Position numbers and translations under genes: made by a program. Positions 18,201-31,419 of a stretch of DNA of 64,000 nucleotides are shown piece by piece. The notes beneath the pieces are model-generated. The model had not been told where the DNA came from and searched no databases. It worked only from the letters and a program-made list of their open reading frames with translations. Source of the DNA: Enoplosus armatus. Lineage: Eukaryota; Chordata; Actinopteri; Centrarchiformes; Enoplosidae. The first letter of the stretch is position 1. Every line of letters starts with the position of its first letter. Location: contig NC_092203.1 of assembly GCF_043641665.1 (NCBI RefSeq), positions 62,001 through 126,000 of the forward strand, in the 5' to 3' direction.

Positions 18201-19721
18201 TCTCGTCTCTGCCTGAGATGGACGTGACGTGATTTGCCCTTGGAAATATCTATTTTTCACTTCCTCTTAGAAGGCCTATTTGTCCTTTTTTACTTGTTAT
18301 ATGAAGATCATCTTTGGATGTATTCAGTCAACTCAAATTGCGTGTTGGAAATTCCTTGATTGTCACTGATTGTTAAATTGCATTTAAAGCTGGATACAAG
18401 GTAAAAATGAAACCACACTATCATGTCATCACTAATCATGAACACATTTTCCTTACACTCCCCCTGCAAGCAAACAAATGACAAACATGTTAAACCTGCA
18501 GCTAGAATTCTGTCAACCTTCAATTTCATAAAAGTGTCATTGAATCTGACGCTGGACATTTATTCCTCATAGAACCACACTTGTGAATAATTATGCCTTA
18601 TGCCAAGTGTATAGACAGATTCTATAGAAACATGTGAGTTTAGATGCTCATTGCAATTCATATAGTTATGTGCCATAATACATGCATATCCTGTTGGTTT
18701 TTGGGGGCACTGTTCGAAAAATGATGCTTTAAGATGCCGTGTGTTGCCACAAAATGTCTGAAAGTTTTATATTTAGTTGAAAATGTATAATAATTGATTT
18801 TATAACGAAATGCAATGTAATGTAATCTATCCCCTAAAACAAAAATGATTCGATCCTGTCTGTGTTAACCAAAACAGCCCTGCTAGACAGTCCTTTCAGT
18901 CCCTTAAGACTTGAAGACAGAAGTCAAAATATTTGTACGAGGGGGAAGTAATTAAATGAAGATACTGAAGGTAGAAAGACACAAATACAACATAAGGAGA
19001 GAGAAAGGAAGAAAAAACATGACAGGGAGAGAGGAGTTGGATTTCACTCAGCCAGCGTTTCCTACTGACTGGCTCGTAATGTGAGCTGGTCACCGTCCTC
19101 TGATCCATAATCAATACCCAGTCACAATTGCCAATCAAAATTACTGATACCAACATTGCTTTATATTATCAGCTGCAGTAAAAATACTACAGATCAATCT
19201 AATGAATACCAAAGATTCTTCAAGTTGAAGATATATCCAAGCAACATTTCCACAGAAGAAAAGTGACATGTAGACTTATGATTACACTGATATAGACATT
19301 TTTTAAATTTTTTTATCATTACTGTATAATTATATATCACTCTTCTGTCATTTAGAATTTGTGGCCTAAATGATTTGAAAGAGGCTTTCCTACCTTGACA
19401 GGAATAAAATACTGGAGGAATACTGGAGTATCACTCTATATCAGTAAATACAATTTTTACATTAATAAGATAATTTCAACGAAGGACATTGTATGTAAAA
19501 ATAATATATATATACAGTCTGACTGGACACTCAAGTTGGTTTGTTATTATCTTGACCCTCCAGTTCTGTGGATATATTTTATATAGTATATCTGATCATT
19601 ATTCCCTGATCACATTCTGTTCTAGAGTCAGCTTAATGTCAATGGAGAACTGTGGAAATTAAACACAGGCTTTCGACTTCCACTGGAAGGACATGTCAAA
19701 CATCTTCATGTTTAAGGATCA
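15271..19721. other. P1-P2 intron, no exon seen
   Basis: AT-rich, mostly non-repetitive sequence. I found no exon or transposon. The stretch 18160-18270 holds GATA- and ETS-type motifs and is discussed as a possible enhancer. Confidence 0.5.
18160..18270. promoter_or_regulatory. Possible GATA/ETS intronic element
   Basis: TGATAA at 18176-18181, an AGATA on the reverse strand at 18247-18251 and CACTTCCTCTT (PU.1/ETS form) at 18258-18268 fall within about 95 bp of unique intron sequence. The motifs are short, and function is inferred only. Confidence 0.25.
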
Positions 19722-19960
19722 ACCCTATTGCCAGACAAAAGTGTTGATATTTGACAACTCTGAAAAACTTCAAATTGTGGTCAAGACAACATTTTCTTAC
19801 ATTTAAAGTCAATGTAAACTTTTCACTTTCTACAGGTAAAGTTTAGAGTCAGGGTTATGTAGCTAAAGTTAGGGAAAGATCATGGTTATGTTTCATGAAA
19901 AGGCAACGTTAATTACAGGTCTGTGACAGGATGCAAACTATGGCGGCCAACATGAAAGAC
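19722..19960 (+). repeat. Dispersed repeat, copy C of three
   Basis: This is a diverged copy of the repeat at 1300-1515 and 5406-5525. It shares GCCAGACA, TTGATATT-GACAA-TCTG and the downstream GTTAGGGAAAGAT-GGTTATG block. Confidence 0.55.
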
Positions 19961-21896
19961 CGACCTCCACACCCTTAGTTTCCAATTGTTACATAAAGGT
20001 CACACTATTTCTGTATTTGCACTGACAGTCCAGCTGCATCATTTAAAGTGTTCAGAAGCTAGCAGCTATTTGTACCGAGAAGCTCAAGATCAAATATCCC
20101 AAGAGTTAGTTATTGGAGTGTTAAAATAAAATATGTGAGGAATTCACACAGTCACAGCAATGAACATGGATTATCGGATATCACACCACAACATGGAATA
20201 TATGACAAAAACATTGATTAACTCTGAGTTCAACATAATAAAAACATAAAAGTGGCATGAATAGACCAGATGTGTTGGTGATGATGATGACTATGAGTTG
20301 TCAAGAAGAATTAGCTTTACCAAAGAGTCCGCTGCCTGTCCGGCCTTTCCTCATCAGGTACATGGCCCAGGACAGGGGGCCAGAGCTGGAGAATGCCCCA
20401 GGGTTCATGCTTCAATCCTGGGTGCAGAAGCAGCAACAGCTGGGGTCAAATTTCCAACGCCCAGAAGGAAGAAAAAAAGAGGGTTTCAAGGGAAAAAACA
20501 ATAATAAGAAGAGGAAAAACAGCAAGAGGGAAATGGGAGGGAATTGGCAGAAAAGAAAAAGGACAAGGTAATAGAGAAAGAGAAGGAAAAGGAACAAATG
20601 AAGTAAGTTTGTTTCACTTTTTGTTAGTCCAAAGTCCAAATTTGAGGTCAACACGAACATTGAAAAGAGAGTCAGAAAACTCATTTGGCATAGAAGAGCT
20701 CCAGCCTGTCCTCAACTTCATGAACTGCTTTTATACCCCTCATTCATCTCCTCATCCCCCCCTTCCCTCTCCCTCCACCTCACCCTACATATGAGTAAAA
20801 ACCAGAAAAAAGTGAGGGAGTAAGAAGCTGGTGGGAGAGGAGGTGGTGGTGGAGAGGAGCCAGTCAAGCTTAATTCATTCCCTCTTTCTCTAAAACGTAG
20901 CCACAGGGGACACGACTCCACTTTGCCCTCAGGCTTTTTTAAGCTGCTAATTTCATTTAGCTACTCAAATGATTTTCTCCCCTTTTCTCCCTCCCTCCTT
21001 TCCTCCTTCTTGCCCTCCCTCTTTCTCACTATTTTGAAGACCTGGTTGAAAATTGAGGTCACTCTGAACCAGGCACTGAACCTGTTGAGAGCTAATTTGT
21101 TCAGTTTGTCTTATTTTTGGAGCTAACACCGCAGTTGCCATTAACTTCTGTTAAGAACACCAGCAAACATGTCTTATAGATGTATAGCAATTTTGCTTTG
21201 TCACACATTGGTTGCTTGCCTCTGACTAGCTTGATAGCTAGCAAAGCTAAAAAAATACAAAATCCTCAGGCTGACTGTCTGTCTTAAGCTAGAACATAGA
21301 AAAGAAAAAATAAAATCATTTACTTAAATGATTCCTTCCCCTCTTCCCCTTCCCTTCTCCTCCCTCTTTGCTATTTGGATATTCTGGTCAAAAACTGAGG
21401 TCACTCACTTGAATGATAAAGTAATTGATTTTCAATATCTTTATTTTCACAACATTTATGTATGGCTTTTGGCTTGTAGCCTACTTGACCAGCTAACCAT
21501 CACAGTTAACTTTGTTTAGAATACTAGCTAACACATCCCATTGAGGTATAGTGATGGAAGATGATGGAGGCTACTGAGCTACATTTATTTTTGTTTTTAC
21601 AATAACAATTACTAGGGTAGCAGGTTACATGTTACATAATTCATATAAAAAAAGACTGTTTTCTTCCTTATAGTTACTGTTTAACTCAATAACAATTCAA
21701 ATGTTCAATTCAGCTACAGCAGAAATACATTTCAATGTATTTTGATTGCATAGTGTGCAAAGTTAAACATGCATGCAGTAAAGCATAATTTCTTATTCTT
21801 TTTATTAAAGAAGGTGAGATAAATACTGAACAAAATCCATATTCATATTAGTCAAAACATGGTGAAACTGTTCAAATGAAGCCAAGGGCTCCCCTC
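19961..21896. other. P1-P2 intron, nothing recognised
   Basis: Purine-rich at 20450-20610 and pyrimidine-rich at 20980-21030 and 21330-21370. A 104-codon Lys-rich frame at 20257-20571 follows base composition and is not a supported gene. Confidence 0.5.
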
Positions 21897-21900
21897 TGTC

Positions 21901-22030
21901 CAATTCAATTTCAATTTCAATTTCATTCAATTTCTCTTTTATTTATATAGCACCAAATCACAACAAATGTTATCTCATGACACTACATATAGATCAGGTC
22001 TAGACTGTACTCTTTATAATATTAATATAA
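21901..22030 (+). repeat. (CAATT)n-headed dispersed repeat
   Basis: CAATT-type units lead into TTTATATAGCACCAAATCACAA, ATCTCATGACACT and a GATCAGGTCTAGAC block. The same order is seen at 28464-28655. It is a common style of teleost interspersed repeat. Family not assigned. Confidence 0.7.
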
Positions 22031-22180
22031 AATATTAAAGTCCACACAGTTTAATCAGGTCGACTGCAACTCACCATTCTGAATGTCAAACCAAAGCTTT
22101 ATTGGATCTCCATCACAGAACCATTGCTGTCTGTTGGTTCAAGCTAAATAGAGATGCACTACCAAACCTCAAGGTGACCG

Positions 22181-22181
<1 letters not shown>

Positions 22182-22221
<40 letters not shown>

Positions 22222-22366
22222 CACGCACACACACACTGGTGGACAGTGAGCTTTCCACAGAGACTCCCCCAGAGGCCCTTTGGCTGGTGACATCACCACA
22301 AAGCTCCCTGTGTGTGTGTTTCAAAGTGTGTACACTGACTGTGACCCTCAATGGCAACCTCAGGAA

Positions 22367-22412
<46 letters not shown>
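22182..22412. repeat. Opposed (CA)19 and (GT)22 microsatellites
   Basis: (CA)19 at 22182-22219 and (GT)22 at 22369-22412 are separated by 149 bases. They are reverse complements of each other. Confidence 0.95.
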
Positions 22413-22413
<1 letters not shown>

Positions 22414-23951
22414 ACTGGGTTACGGTGAGCCACAGTGGTCATCTGAGGTGTGTGTGTTCACAGTGAGCCAAAACCAGTGTGTGTGTAGACTGATGGTAAG
22501 CCATAGTGTGGTTCTGGAAACATAACTGCTTACGTGGCAGACACATGGTGTGGTAAAACAGAAAGAGAGTGTCCTGTCCTGTTTTTCCCTTATCACTTTC
22601 ATGTAAAATACCACATTTTATTTCAATTAAATTGACAAAAGCTACTAAAAAAACAAACACCTATCTTCTTTAAAGGGCTACCAAGTGTGTAGACTTGTAG
22701 GCTGATCTGTGCCTACAAATAGTTTTTTCTGTTTTTGTCTCTCCAGCACCTTTCTGAACGACTTTCAACTAGAAGTGCTCAGAGCTTTACAATCTGTAAT
22801 CTTTTCTCTAAGCGGCTGCACACACTCTCTCCTCAGTGGGAACAATTAAAAAAGATGCTGGCACTCAGAAAAAACGCCATGTGGACACAAGCCCTTAGAG
22901 TTATTACAACATAAATATCTTTGAGAGGTTTTCAGGGGTCGTGGGTGTAAAATAAGTACTTTGCACACTGATTATAGGGGCTACAACATTTATAATAAGC
23001 TACCTACTTGCTTTGTTAGTGCATTACTGTTATAAATACAAGTTATGCAAGTTAAACTGTATATACAGTGTCTCAGGTAATTTGACAAAAATAATGACTT
23101 TAGCAATTTTGTGTTGTAAAAAAATCTAAAACATGTCTCTCTCCTTGCATTGATATGATACGAAAACACTACTAAGAGACTGCAAGAACGGGGAGGATAT
23201 TTTATTTTAATCTAAATTTTTGGGAGAGCAGGAAGGGGTCTTGTTTTTTCTAAGCCAGGGTGTCCATATTATTCAAGCCTTCCCTTGCTATGTAATGAAT
23301 AGCCATGCTTTATAAAGGAGCACTTTGCCATAGGCAGGTGACAGCAGTCCTGTCTCAGGGTTTTATTTTTCCCATAACAAACATCTAATAACTAATAGAA
23401 CCAATATGTCAGCTTTGAGAAACTCAGGATGTTTATAGCTATTCGTCTAGTAGTGGTTGAACATAATTCTTTATCTTAATCAACAATCACTTTCACCTTC
23501 ATTTTATTCTTAAAGGTGTCACACAAAGTTAGCCTATAATATAATGCATGTTCAGCCTTATATGTAACAGCTAGGTCTACTCATAGGTGAAGTGAAATGA
23601 AATAGGACTGTGGCTGCTTACAGAGTTATATGATCAGTTTATTTCATGCATGTTACTTTTCACTCCATACAATTTTTTATGGGGAAGGCCTTGTTCCAAC
23701 TAAATTATGCTTTAATTTGAGGAGCCTGTCATAATAACAGATCTTATATTTCACGTCTCAGTATTCAGTATGTAAAGTTTACAAAGAGATTTAAGAGGAA
23801 ACGCAGAACAGCACCGTAATCACAGGGAGGTGGAAACTCAAAAATAAATGACACCTCTCTCTGCCAGCGGCTGTCTGTCCCTGTCGTCCCCGGAGTTGAG
23901 GCCACCCTGAGGCCAATGACAGTTCCATGGCAAGGATCAATACCACACACA

Positions 23952-23985
<34 letters not shown>

Positions 23986-24625
23986 CACCCTGAGCAAGAG
24001 ATCGATTGTGGCTAGAGAGAGTCTGGGGAAAAGGAGACGTCCTCTGGTTTTATTTGGTTTCTCATCAGCACCTTTAACACTTCACATCACATTCTATTTA
24101 AAGGACTCTCTCTTTCTGATGATGGTTTGACCAGTTGTTTGCTAATATGAACAATTATTTAGAAAGAGACACTCAAAATTAAGATGTGATTGAGTTGAAT
24201 ACCCTTTTGAATGTCCTCCCCCCAAACTGTTCATATTTAGAGAAGAATTTGAGAAATAAACCAAAATCATTTTCAAAAGTATTTCATAAAAGAATATAAA
24301 AGTTTTTAGTGATCAAATCAGATTTTTATTTCTACCTTTGCTTCAGGCCTGTTTCACACAATTTTGTAAATAAGTTATACATTTATGCAGAAAGATGCAA
24401 TTACAGTCAAAAATATGAATTTAAAATATGAAAATTGAATAAATTGGATAATTAGAGATTGTAACGTTCAGTTGGAGAGCTCTTTAAATACACTAATCCT
24501 CTTCCATACACTACGAATTAGTTATGTATCACTAATTTCTCGGGGTGACATAAATGTTAAAAAGTTGGAAGTGAGGTCAAATATCAATATTAAATCAGCT
24601 TCAGTTCTTAAAATATCACTAGCTT
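22413..24625. other. P1-P2 intron, only simple repeats
   Basis: A (CA)n array lies at 23944-23982. No exon or named element was recognised in the remainder. Confidence 0.5.
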
Positions 24626-24872
24626 CAATCAGAATCAGAATCAGAAATACTTTATTGATCCCCGGGGGGAAATTATACAGTACTGGTGCTCCCATTCAAG
24701 AGTAGAAAGTAGCATACATTTAGAAATAAGAGTATGTACAAAAATGTAAAAAATAAGAAATATAAAAAATATACACATTTACAATATTTAAATGATAAAT
24801 AAAAGTAAAATAAAGCAAGTGAAAATGTAAAAAATATATACAAAAACAATGTATATATATATATATATATAT
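24626..24872 (-). mobile_element. 5'-truncated LINE 3' end
   Basis: AATCAG units, ACTTTATTGATCCCC, a G run and GTGCTCCCATTCAAGAGTAG match the longer copy at 37968-38390, whose far end encodes a retrotransposon C-terminus. Only the 3' untranslated part is left here. It ends in an (AT)n run at 24850-24872. Confidence 0.8.
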
Positions 24873-25738
24873 GTATGTATTGCATTCAAACGCTCGATTA
24901 ATCACATGTCAATACATATATTATGTTTAGACAGTCACGTAGTCAGTAATGTTACTAGTAATGTCACTGTCTCTGGAGTCCAAACACTGAACTGTTCTTG
25001 CTCTCTCACACACTCAGACGTATTTCTGTCTGTTCATTGTTTCTAGAACCGAAGCTACTTTTTACACACTTACATTATACACTTCAAACACTATACTTCT
25101 TTTGACTCATCACATTTATACATTTAGATATGTAACCTTCTACAGTTGTCTTGTGAAATCTCATGTATGAAATATGCTTTAAATTGAGTTTCTTATAATC
25201 ATTATCACTATCATTTTCATGACTAACACTAACACCAACTAACATCCAAATGAGGCATTAGGTGGAGAGACTGTACATTCTGTCTTATCACTTGTGACTG
25301 CTTAGTCATAGAGGCTGTGTGTGCTTATATTAATGAATTAAGTTCTCCTGTTCATTCATTACTTTCTGAATATGCATCAGACCACTGATGAAAGGTGATG
25401 TTTATTAAAATTACGATCCACACACACACACACACACACACACACTCAGTAAAGACTATAGACAGTAGACATGGATGAGTCAGTTCAGACACTTCAGCAG
25501 CTCAGTAGATTTGTATCGAAGCACTCTCATCAATTGATCAGTGACGGAGGAGTTAGCAATTGTCTCTAGTTAACAGAGCAGCCAATTCTCTCTATCTCAC
25601 ATACACACTCACACACACACAGTATATGCACACACACCTCCTCTATAATTCATGGGGTGTATTGTGCGGATACAGTTAACTGCCGCTTAAAAGTAATTAA
25701 TTGATTTTCTGACATATCAGTTAGCATCAGCACGAAAT

Positions 25739-25777
<39 letters not shown>

Positions 25778-27229
25778 ACACAATGCAGACTTGCAAAATG
25801 CAGACTTGCACAAGGTTGGCACTCACACACATAGGCAACACATTAAATCACACACACACAAAGTTGTATGGTGACACACATACACACACTCTACACTGTA
25901 ATAAGAAATTAAGTCTTTCCACATTAAATCACACACACACAAAGTTGTACACAACACACACACACATACACACACACACACAGGTGTGTAAAGTACATGT
26001 CATTATTGTGAAGACTGTACGCAAAATATGTAATTTACAATGAACAGCTGAGTAAAATTAAAATGTGTTTCTTTCTTCTAAGAGAGAAATTATGTCTTTG
26101 TACATGTCTTTAATTCTATCAGTAAAACTATATTGATTTGTGTATCTTTAATGATTAACTGTAACACTTTTCACTCCATGGCTCCATTGTATGACAACCT
26201 AGTTACATAATATGCACAATTCCACTCTGTACTTTATATATTTCTTGTATTACTTTACCCTCAGTGATCATTGCCACGTTAGCTCTGAGATGTCATGATA
26301 TTACTGCAGGAAGATGAAGGAGACTGCTTTCACAATAACAGGCTGCTACTTAGAGTCTGCTGCATTCTTTTATGGCTCAACGGGGCATTGCTGTAAAGCT
26401 TTCAGTGTTTCTGCCGGTGGTAGATGGAGGAATAAGTGAAAGGTTGATGGTCACCAAATGACAGCACAGGTCACCATGGACAACATTAAGGTTAAAGTAT
26501 ACAACCAAACAAACTAGATAAGGAACTTTACTCCTGAAGGAGGCAAAGTAAAAGCCTTGTAGTTCCTGATATTTACTGCTGCGTGACTGATGTTGAGTTG
26601 GATGTAATAAATGAATCAAAAGAGAGACTGAAAAACACCATGAAGCTATCAGCAAATAAAGTTTAATTTATTTTTCCTGTTCTGTCATGTCTCCCTCTTT
26701 ATCGTTCACTCGCTGCTCCCTCTCTCTCTCTCATTCCCTTGGTCTCTCAGCTTGTTTGTTCCTTTATCTAGCTCTGTTTTCATGTTAATAAACACAACAA
26801 GAAATGTCTTTGATTCCAGTGGCACCCAGTATTTCCTTATTTTGTGAATGAAGCTGTACACAAGTTGTAGCAGTTGCAGCGTCTGTGTTTGACCTACAAA
26901 CTCTGTTTCCATAGTTCCTGTGCAGCCCCGGGAGCAGGGACTTTTTTGGCCCCTGAAACTATACTATGGAAACTGTATGTAGTCCCTGGTTTCACCACTT
27001 GTTTAGTTCCAAAGTTCCTCAAAGGTTGATTTGCTCTCATAAATTCCCATGAAAATGGCTGGAAAAGTACTCTTAACATGCAGAAAAGCAATGTGTGTAT
27101 TTGTCCTTTATTTGTGTGTGTGTGTGTGTGTGTGTTGAATTATTCAGTCGGCCTCTGCGATGAGAGAAGATGGGCTTATTCTTGCTTAACTAAAAATTGA
27201 TTTTCTGACACAAGAAATGAAGGGCAGAA

Positions 27230-27273
<44 letters not shown>

Positions 27274-27497
27274 CGCATAACTACTTCAATCATGCGCACA
27301 GTCAAAGTTGGTTAAATGTTGACTCTTTGGGAGAACATACAAATGGAAATAAAAGTGAGACAGGGTTTCTGACAGAGAGATAGGATGAGACAGAAAAGCA
27401 GCATGACAGATAGAGAGAGGAAGACAGCAGTGCCTCAGGCTGTGTTTAGTGCAGTTTGAATGGCTGAGCAGGTGCATTAGAGCAGAAAGTTTGAACT

Positions 27498-27528
<31 letters not shown>

Positions 27529-28045
27529 AGCTGGACAGTGAACATGGGCGTCACAACTGATCAGAAAGATTTTCTGCAGGGACGACCAATTCTGTCCATT
27601 CCACGTCTGTGGAGTGTCGGCTAAGAGATGAATGAACTTGAATGCTGACAGATGCCTCGCACTGAGGCCATGTCAACATGGACAAATATGAAGACACAGT
27701 TATCTGGGCCTTCGCTTGACATTTAAATGGAGCTTTTCCAAAACACCCTCATCAGGTCTCAAGTTATGTGGGCTGATAAAAGTGAAGTTTTCAAAAACAA
27801 TGCTGGAGAATTGTCACAGACACAGTGAATGTACAGTTACTCCTGATAACAGTGATGGTAAGACGCAAACCTTCTCACACCAACTCTCTTTTCAATCCAA
27901 CACAAGCAGCTGTAATAAAACACAAAATAAGTGATCACAGAGTGTAACAAAAGTAGTGATGTCGAAACAGTGGATCCATACAGTGATGTAAAGCATAATT
28001 GTGTTATATACCAACTACCTGTTCAGCTTGTACAGCAACAAACTA
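24873..28045. other. P1-P2 intron, simple repeats and unassigned DNA
   Basis: Simple arrays: (CA) at 25419-25445 and 25739-25772, (GT) at about 27114-27134, (GA) at 27232-27273 and (CA) at 27498-27524. A 29-bp segment around ACATTAAATCACACAC is present twice (about 25838 and 25921). A GTTCCTG/AGTCCCTGG-type stretch at about 26915-27060 may be a dispersed repeat. No exon was seen. Confidence 0.55.
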
Positions 28046-28049
28046 AGAG

Positions 28050-28375
28050 TCTGCAGCCACGCTAGCAGCTCTGTGATGTACTTAGGCACGCTGGCCCTTT
28101 GAGATAAATGCTATCATGCTAACATGCTTACAATGACAATGCTAACATGTTGTTGTTTATAGTTAATATTTTATTTATATATGTTTAAGTATATTAGCTA
28201 ACATTTGCTAATTAACAGTACAGCTGAGGCTGGTGGGAACTATTGGATAGATTGGCCAGATGATCAAGTTATTAATTTGGAGGGAGACACGAATATCTAT
28301 CACAATATATATCACAAATTTTATGGCATTCATCTAATAGCTGATGAGAAGTTTCAGTCTGGACCATGTATTCAC
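28050..28375 (+). repeat. Dispersed 'ATGCTAACATG' repeat, copy 1
   Basis: The features are GCTAGCAG-CTCTGTGA, repeated ATGCTAACATG, AACATTTGCTAATTA and CAGTACAGCTGAGGCTG, then a GATGAGAAGTTTCAGTCTGG end. An opposite-strand relative lies at 53735-54090 and a short piece at about 33090-33165. This is a high-copy non-coding teleost element type. Family not named. Confidence 0.65.
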
Positions 28376-28383
28376 ATGTTTAA

Positions 28384-28866
28384 GCAAAATGGTAAATGGA
28401 AACCGTCACGATTCCCAAAGCACGCTATATAAGTCAGACCACTTATCATTGAGCACTTTGGAGTTCAATTCAATTCAATTCAATTCAATTCAGTTTTACT
28501 TATATAGCGCCAAATCACAACAAAAGTCATCTCATGACACTTTACAAATAGAGCAGGTCTAGACCGACTCTTTATAATGTTATTACAGAGACCCAACAGT
28601 TCCCTCCATGAGCAAGCACTTTGGTAGTGGCAAGGAAAAACTTCCTTTTAGTTCAGGTCCCATTCACCCGCTCACTCCCACGTTCACACACCGATGATGA
28701 CCAAGCTGCCATGCAAGGTGCTGGTCTCTATCGGGAGCAACTTAGGGTTCAGTGTCTTGCTGATGGACACTTTGACATGACAAGGGTTGGGGATCGAACC
28801 CCCAACCCGCTCTACCCTGCGCTACTTCCTGTGCTAACCACTGTGCCACCATGCTGCCCTAAAGTG
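28384..28866 (-). mobile_element. tRNA-related SINE, split by a second repeat
   Basis: Pieces at 28384-28445 and 28656-28866 match, in reverse, the tail and body of the SINE at 51533-51820 (TTCCCAAAGC, ATGCAAGGTGCTGGTCTC, GGGATCGAACCCCC, CTAACCACTGTGCCACC). Between them lies the (CAATT)n-headed repeat at 28464-28655. Confidence 0.7.
28464..28655 (+). repeat. (TTCAA)n-headed repeat inside a SINE
   Basis: Five or more TTCAA units, then ACTTATATAGCGCCAAATCA, ATCTCATGACACTTTACAAA and GAGCAAGCACTTTGG. It is the longer relative of 21901-22030. Confidence 0.75.
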
Positions 28867-29099
28867 AGAATGACCTTGTCACTTCACAACTGTACGAATT
28901 AAGACTCTTGTCCATTAGGAAGGAAGGAGGAATAGTGTGACATTGTTATAGAACCACAAAGTCTGCAAAGGGAGGTCAGGGTGGATGGGTGGGCCAACAA
29001 AATGTCAGACTTTGACACTGGAGACTTCCGTTTGGTTTCCTACCAACAGTAAACATTGATTTCTTTTACCATGATCATGATTGTGGCCAAAGGTCCCCC
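28867..29099. other. Nothing recognised
   Basis: Short unassigned intron stretch. Confidence 0.5.
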
Positions 29100-29365
29100 A
29101 ACCTTAAAGGGCAACTTAACACCCATCTGTAGGAAAAAGAAGTCTGATTTTATAGAAGTGTATGAGAAAGTGACCCTACTTCTCACTTGATTTATTACCT
29201 CAGCAAACATTTTCCTAATGAGTTTATGGTCTCCATCGCTAGTTTGAAGTCTTCTTCAATACAGCATGATGTTCATTTTATAAATTATGGTCCCATTTAG
29301 AGTAAAATACACGATAAAGCAGGGTATGCTTTAGGGTGTGGCTACCTTGAGATTGACAGGGCCTC
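29100..29365 (+). repeat. Dispersed repeat, pair member 1
   Basis: GAAGTCTTCTTCAATACAGC, TATGGTCCCATTTA-AGTAAA and GATAAAGCAGGGTATGCTTT are shared with 33475-33650. Unassigned family with no coding capacity. Confidence 0.75.
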
Positions 29366-31284
29366 TCACCTCCAAAGTAAAATAGTAAAAAGGTGCCGTA
29401 TGAAGGTAAGTGGAAAGAATAATAGATTGGTGTAGATATATGGAGGGATGGGTAGAGTAGCAGCAGTGGTGTGTGGATAGAGGGATGAATCCAGGCCCTG
29501 AGGGCAGGAAGGGAAGAATGAGAAGAAGATTGAGGAGGAGATCTCTGAGGAAACGAGGGATTGAGTGGAGGGGACAACAGAGTACCAGGACTGATGATGA
29601 AAATGATGATTCAGGAGAGAATCAAGCAGCTTTATTTGGTCTCATTCACTCTCTGATCCCTTCTGTCCACCTCCTACTGTGGGCGGGGTCCCTCCATTCA
29701 TTTAATGATATTGACATGAAAGAAAATCTATATTAGCACCACTTCTTCCATTGTTGTTGGTGAATAACAAAAACATCATATTAGAAGTGAACTATGTTGA
29801 CTAAAATAGATTTGAGGATATACTTGTCTTTCTAGGAAAATGTTTACTTAACAACTGCTAACTTTGGTTTAACTGTGTGTCTAAGGCACAGGTTTATTGC
29901 GGTCAGTTCTTTGCACGAGTCACTATAGACAGCCACATAAATCAATGACTGCCACGGCCTAGATCATATCTGACAGTCAGAGAGGGAGACTTCCAATCAG
30001 CTAATTAGCCATTCACACCCCTCAGGCTTTGGTTACTTACTTAACCTTTTTGTAGTGTGTATGTGTATGCACACTTTTCCATGCTAAGTAACCTTGAAGA
30101 TTCTGGAAAAAACGGATAATCAAAGTGGAAGGAACCAGCAGAATCAACCAATCAGACATCTTAAACCCAACCACACGGGGACGCACAGAGTCCCAAACGA
30201 GCCAATGAATAAATCAGAAGGCTTAGTCGCTGAGCGGAATTTACAATACAGAATAGAAGGGTGCTAATGGGTATGGGCCACACATACACACACATAAAGA
30301 CAACACTTTGCATTCACTTGTTAACCACAATGTGGGGACAAATGGGGATGGAAGGAAGAAATGGGGGTGAGGAGGAGTGAGAAAAGGGTGAGGCAAGTTT
30401 TTGCATGGCTTCTTCGTTAACCACAGGACTGAAGGGACCTTGCCTCGTCTCACATAGGACACCTGTCCCACCAGACTTTACAGACACGCACTCGCCATCT
30501 CGGCCATTAAGGCTGAGGGGAACAAGTGCGGTCTGCAGAAAAACGGGTCAGGAACATTGAAAAAGCTCTGGATGATCAGAGGCTTCATCGATCGTCAGAT
30601 GGCCGTTTGCTGTTTGCGGTTTCTTGAAACTTCGGAGCAGGTCAGAGTCAGCGGGGAAGTGTAGCGAAACAAAGAGGGCGACTGAAAATAGAGATGGGTG
30701 ACGACATTCTTTAAAAAACAGCTATGCCAACATACAGTTGTCACAGTTTTTTGAATGCTTGTAGGTTTAGCTGCAAATGATATCTCCCAGATTAGCCAAA
30801 AAGGCAAGAAAACAATAAGATGTCAAGGTCTGTCTCTGTAACCCTAACCAAACTGCAAACCTAAACATAACCACTGACTTCCCACCCTTGCAACACACAC
30901 AAACACTTAGATACACATACATAGAGGGCTTGGTATTGACTGAGGTAGCTGTGAAGGGCTGCTGAGCTTAGAATGGGTGCACACTGTGAGAAGGTTCAGC
31001 TTTACCATTGATATGGGTCTGTGGCCTCGCTGGTGGTTCCCCTCAAACCTACACACACGCAGTTGTGTTTCCAACACTTCAGAGGGCATTACATTGCCTT
31101 ACATTAATTTCCTGGAGACTTTCCCTACCCCTAACCACTACTTGCCTAACCCTAACCCTGACCTTCCACACCCACACTTCACATTTTTTTGTATTTAACG
31201 TGTAGAAATAGAAAATGAGACGTTGTTCAACGAGCTGGCAGCCCTACAATTTGGAGGGATTTATAGACCAGCAACAACTAACTT
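29366..31284. other. P1-P2 intron, nothing recognised
   Basis: Purine-rich at 29490-29590. Short telomere-like CCTAACCCTAACCC occurs near 31144. No exon or named element was recognised. Confidence 0.5.
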
Positions 31285-31290
31285 AGCATT

Positions 31291-31387
31291 GGTGACTTTA
31301 CACACCCTCCAGCTCTAAAAACCGGGTGACTCCTGAATGGGGACGTGGCCATGGCTAATGTTAGCAAGCCAGCTAAGAACACACAAC
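31291..31387 (-). repeat. Dispersed repeat, partial third copy
   Basis: In reverse it reads GTGTGTTCTTAGCTGGCTTG, then a CAGGAGTCACC block and GGAGGGTGTGT. This matches the two direct copies at 44392-44540 and 45933-46081. Confidence 0.65.
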
Positions 31388-31419
31388 GTGTCAATGTAGC
31401 GGAGCGTTCCTTGCAAGGG

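Noticed and set aside
20257..20571. 104-codon Lys/Arg/Asn-rich frame in the P1-P2 intron
   Set aside because: The composition follows an A/G-rich stretch; no splice signals fit and no family is recognised.
29473..29736. Arg-rich 87-codon frame
   Set aside because: It lies in a purine-rich stretch with no homology or splice context.
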